The notes beneath the pieces are model-generated. The model was not told the DNA's origin, made no database searches, and saw nothing but the letters and a program-made list of their open reading frames with translations. Shown here piece after piece: positions 4,509-5,000 of a stretch of 5,000 nt of DNA (position 1 is its first letter; the number at the start of each line of letters is the position of its first letter). Position numbers and translations under genes: made by a program. Source of the DNA: an uncultured Clostridia bacterium (GTDB lineage Bacteria > Bacillota > Clostridia > Oscillospirales > Oscillospiraceae). Location: positions 1 to 5,000 of the forward strand of contig CAMGPO010000118.1 of NCBI GenBank assembly GCA_946060825.1, read 5' to 3'.

Positions 4509-5000
4509 ATGGCAGAACGTGTACTCATGAAGGGCAACGAAGCCATCGCGGAGGCGGCCATCCGGGCCGGCTGCCGCCACTACTTCGGCTACCCGATCAC
4601 CCCCCAGACGGAAGTGGCCGCCTACATGGCCAAGAAGCTGCCCAAGGTCGGCGGCGTGTTCCTGCAGGCGGAGAGCGAGGTCGCGTCCATCAACATGGTC
4701 TACGGCGCCGCCGCCACCGGCACCCGCGTCATGACCTCCTCCTCCACCCCCGGCATCTCCCTGATGGCCGAGGGCCTGAGCTACATCGCCGGCTCCGATG
4801 TCCCCGCCTTCGTGGTCAACGTCCAGCGCGGCGGTCCCGGCCTCGGCGGCATCCAGCCCTCCCAGTCCGACTACTTCCAGGCCACCAAGGGCGGCGGCCA
4901 CGGCGACTATCACATGATCGTCCTCGCCCCCGCCTCCGTGCAGGAGATGGCCAGCCTGACCATCAAGGGCTTTAATCTGGCGGACAAGTACCTGATGACC
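4509..5000 (+). CDS. vorB: 2-oxoacid:ferredoxin oxidoreductase subunit VorB, N-terminal part (3' end outside window)
   Basis: The first 164 codons of a subunit usually about 350 residues long are present, in frame to the window end. It carries the pyrimidine-binding domain of the pyruvate:ferredoxin oxidoreductase superfamily. Motifs are [10 protein letters not shown] (26-35), the acidic [17 protein letters not shown] segment (55-71) whose Glu is expected to activate thiamine diphosphate, TSSSTPG (76-82) and QRGGPGLGG (106-114). The form best resembles 2-oxoisovalerate (VOR) and 2-oxoglutarate (KOR) enzymes with separate subunits. The VOR assignment over KOR is by overall resemblance and by the acyl-CoA synthetase neighbour. 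The complex interconverts a 2-oxoacid + CoA + oxidised ferredoxin with acyl-CoA + CO2 + reduced ferredoxin. The beta (TPP) and gamma subunits should follow outside the window. AAGGAGG at 4496-4502 supports the start. Confidence 0.88.
   Translation, partial: MAERVLMKGNEAIAEAAIRAGCRHYFGYPITPQTEVAAYMAKKLPKVGGVFLQAESEVASINMVYGAAATGTRVMTSSSTPGISLMAEGLSYIAGSDVPAFVVNVQRGGPGLGGIQPSQSDYFQATKGGGHGDYHMIVLAPASVQEMASLTIKGFNLADKYLMT

Noticed and set aside
4401..4913. 170-codon open frame on the minus strand
   Set aside because: It is antisense to the ferredoxin and vorB genes, both of which have clear motifs and ribosome binding sites. The translation is Gly/Ala/Asp-rich and meaningless.

Overview
The window suggests a high-GC anaerobic Firmicute, probably of the Oscillospiraceae/Clostridia type. 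The reasons are a complete T-box leader, strong AAGGAGG ribosome binding sites, GC-rich third codon positions, ferredoxin-dependent 2-oxoacid metabolism, and palindromic intergenic repeats of a kind common in gut Clostridia. This assignment is an inference from style, not from a marker gene. All supported genes lie on the + strand.

Layout. Positions 1-261 are the last 86 codons of an AMP-forming acyl-CoA synthetase. Positions 262-634 hold no gene and are packed with palindromic repeats. A sigma-70 type promoter (665-693) starts a T-box riboswitch leader (about 707-984), which ends in an intrinsic terminator. The leader precedes a 763-residue protein (1009-3300) that joins an XRE helix-turn-helix, a cupin domain and a complete medium-chain-type acyl-CoA synthetase. 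Two more palindromic elements fill 3301-3569. Three closely spaced genes follow: a ParA/MinD-like P-loop ATPase (3570-4268), a 2x[4Fe-4S] ferredoxin-type subunit (4291-4497), and the start of the VorB-type subunit of a 2-oxoacid:ferredoxin oxidoreductase (4509 to the window end).

How the parts fit. The synthetase would make an acyl-CoA from a carboxylic acid. VOR-type enzymes interconvert acyl-CoA + CO2 + reduced ferredoxin with a branched-chain 2-oxoacid. A T-box turns expression on when its cognate tRNA is uncharged. In this leader the best-fitting specifier is GUA (Val), and the UGGU of the antiterminator fits a tRNA with discriminator A. The simplest reading is an amino-acid salvage route that makes valine, and possibly other branched-chain amino acids, from scavenged short branched acids by reductive carboxylation. 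This is a hypothesis: substrate, direction and co-transcription across the 269-bp gap are not shown by sequence.

The 3' end of the upstream synthetase and its 3' flank match the same part of the second synthetase colinearly (1-440 against 3040-3411). This points to a tandem duplication of about 3 kb, so the upstream paralog may have its own leader outside the window.
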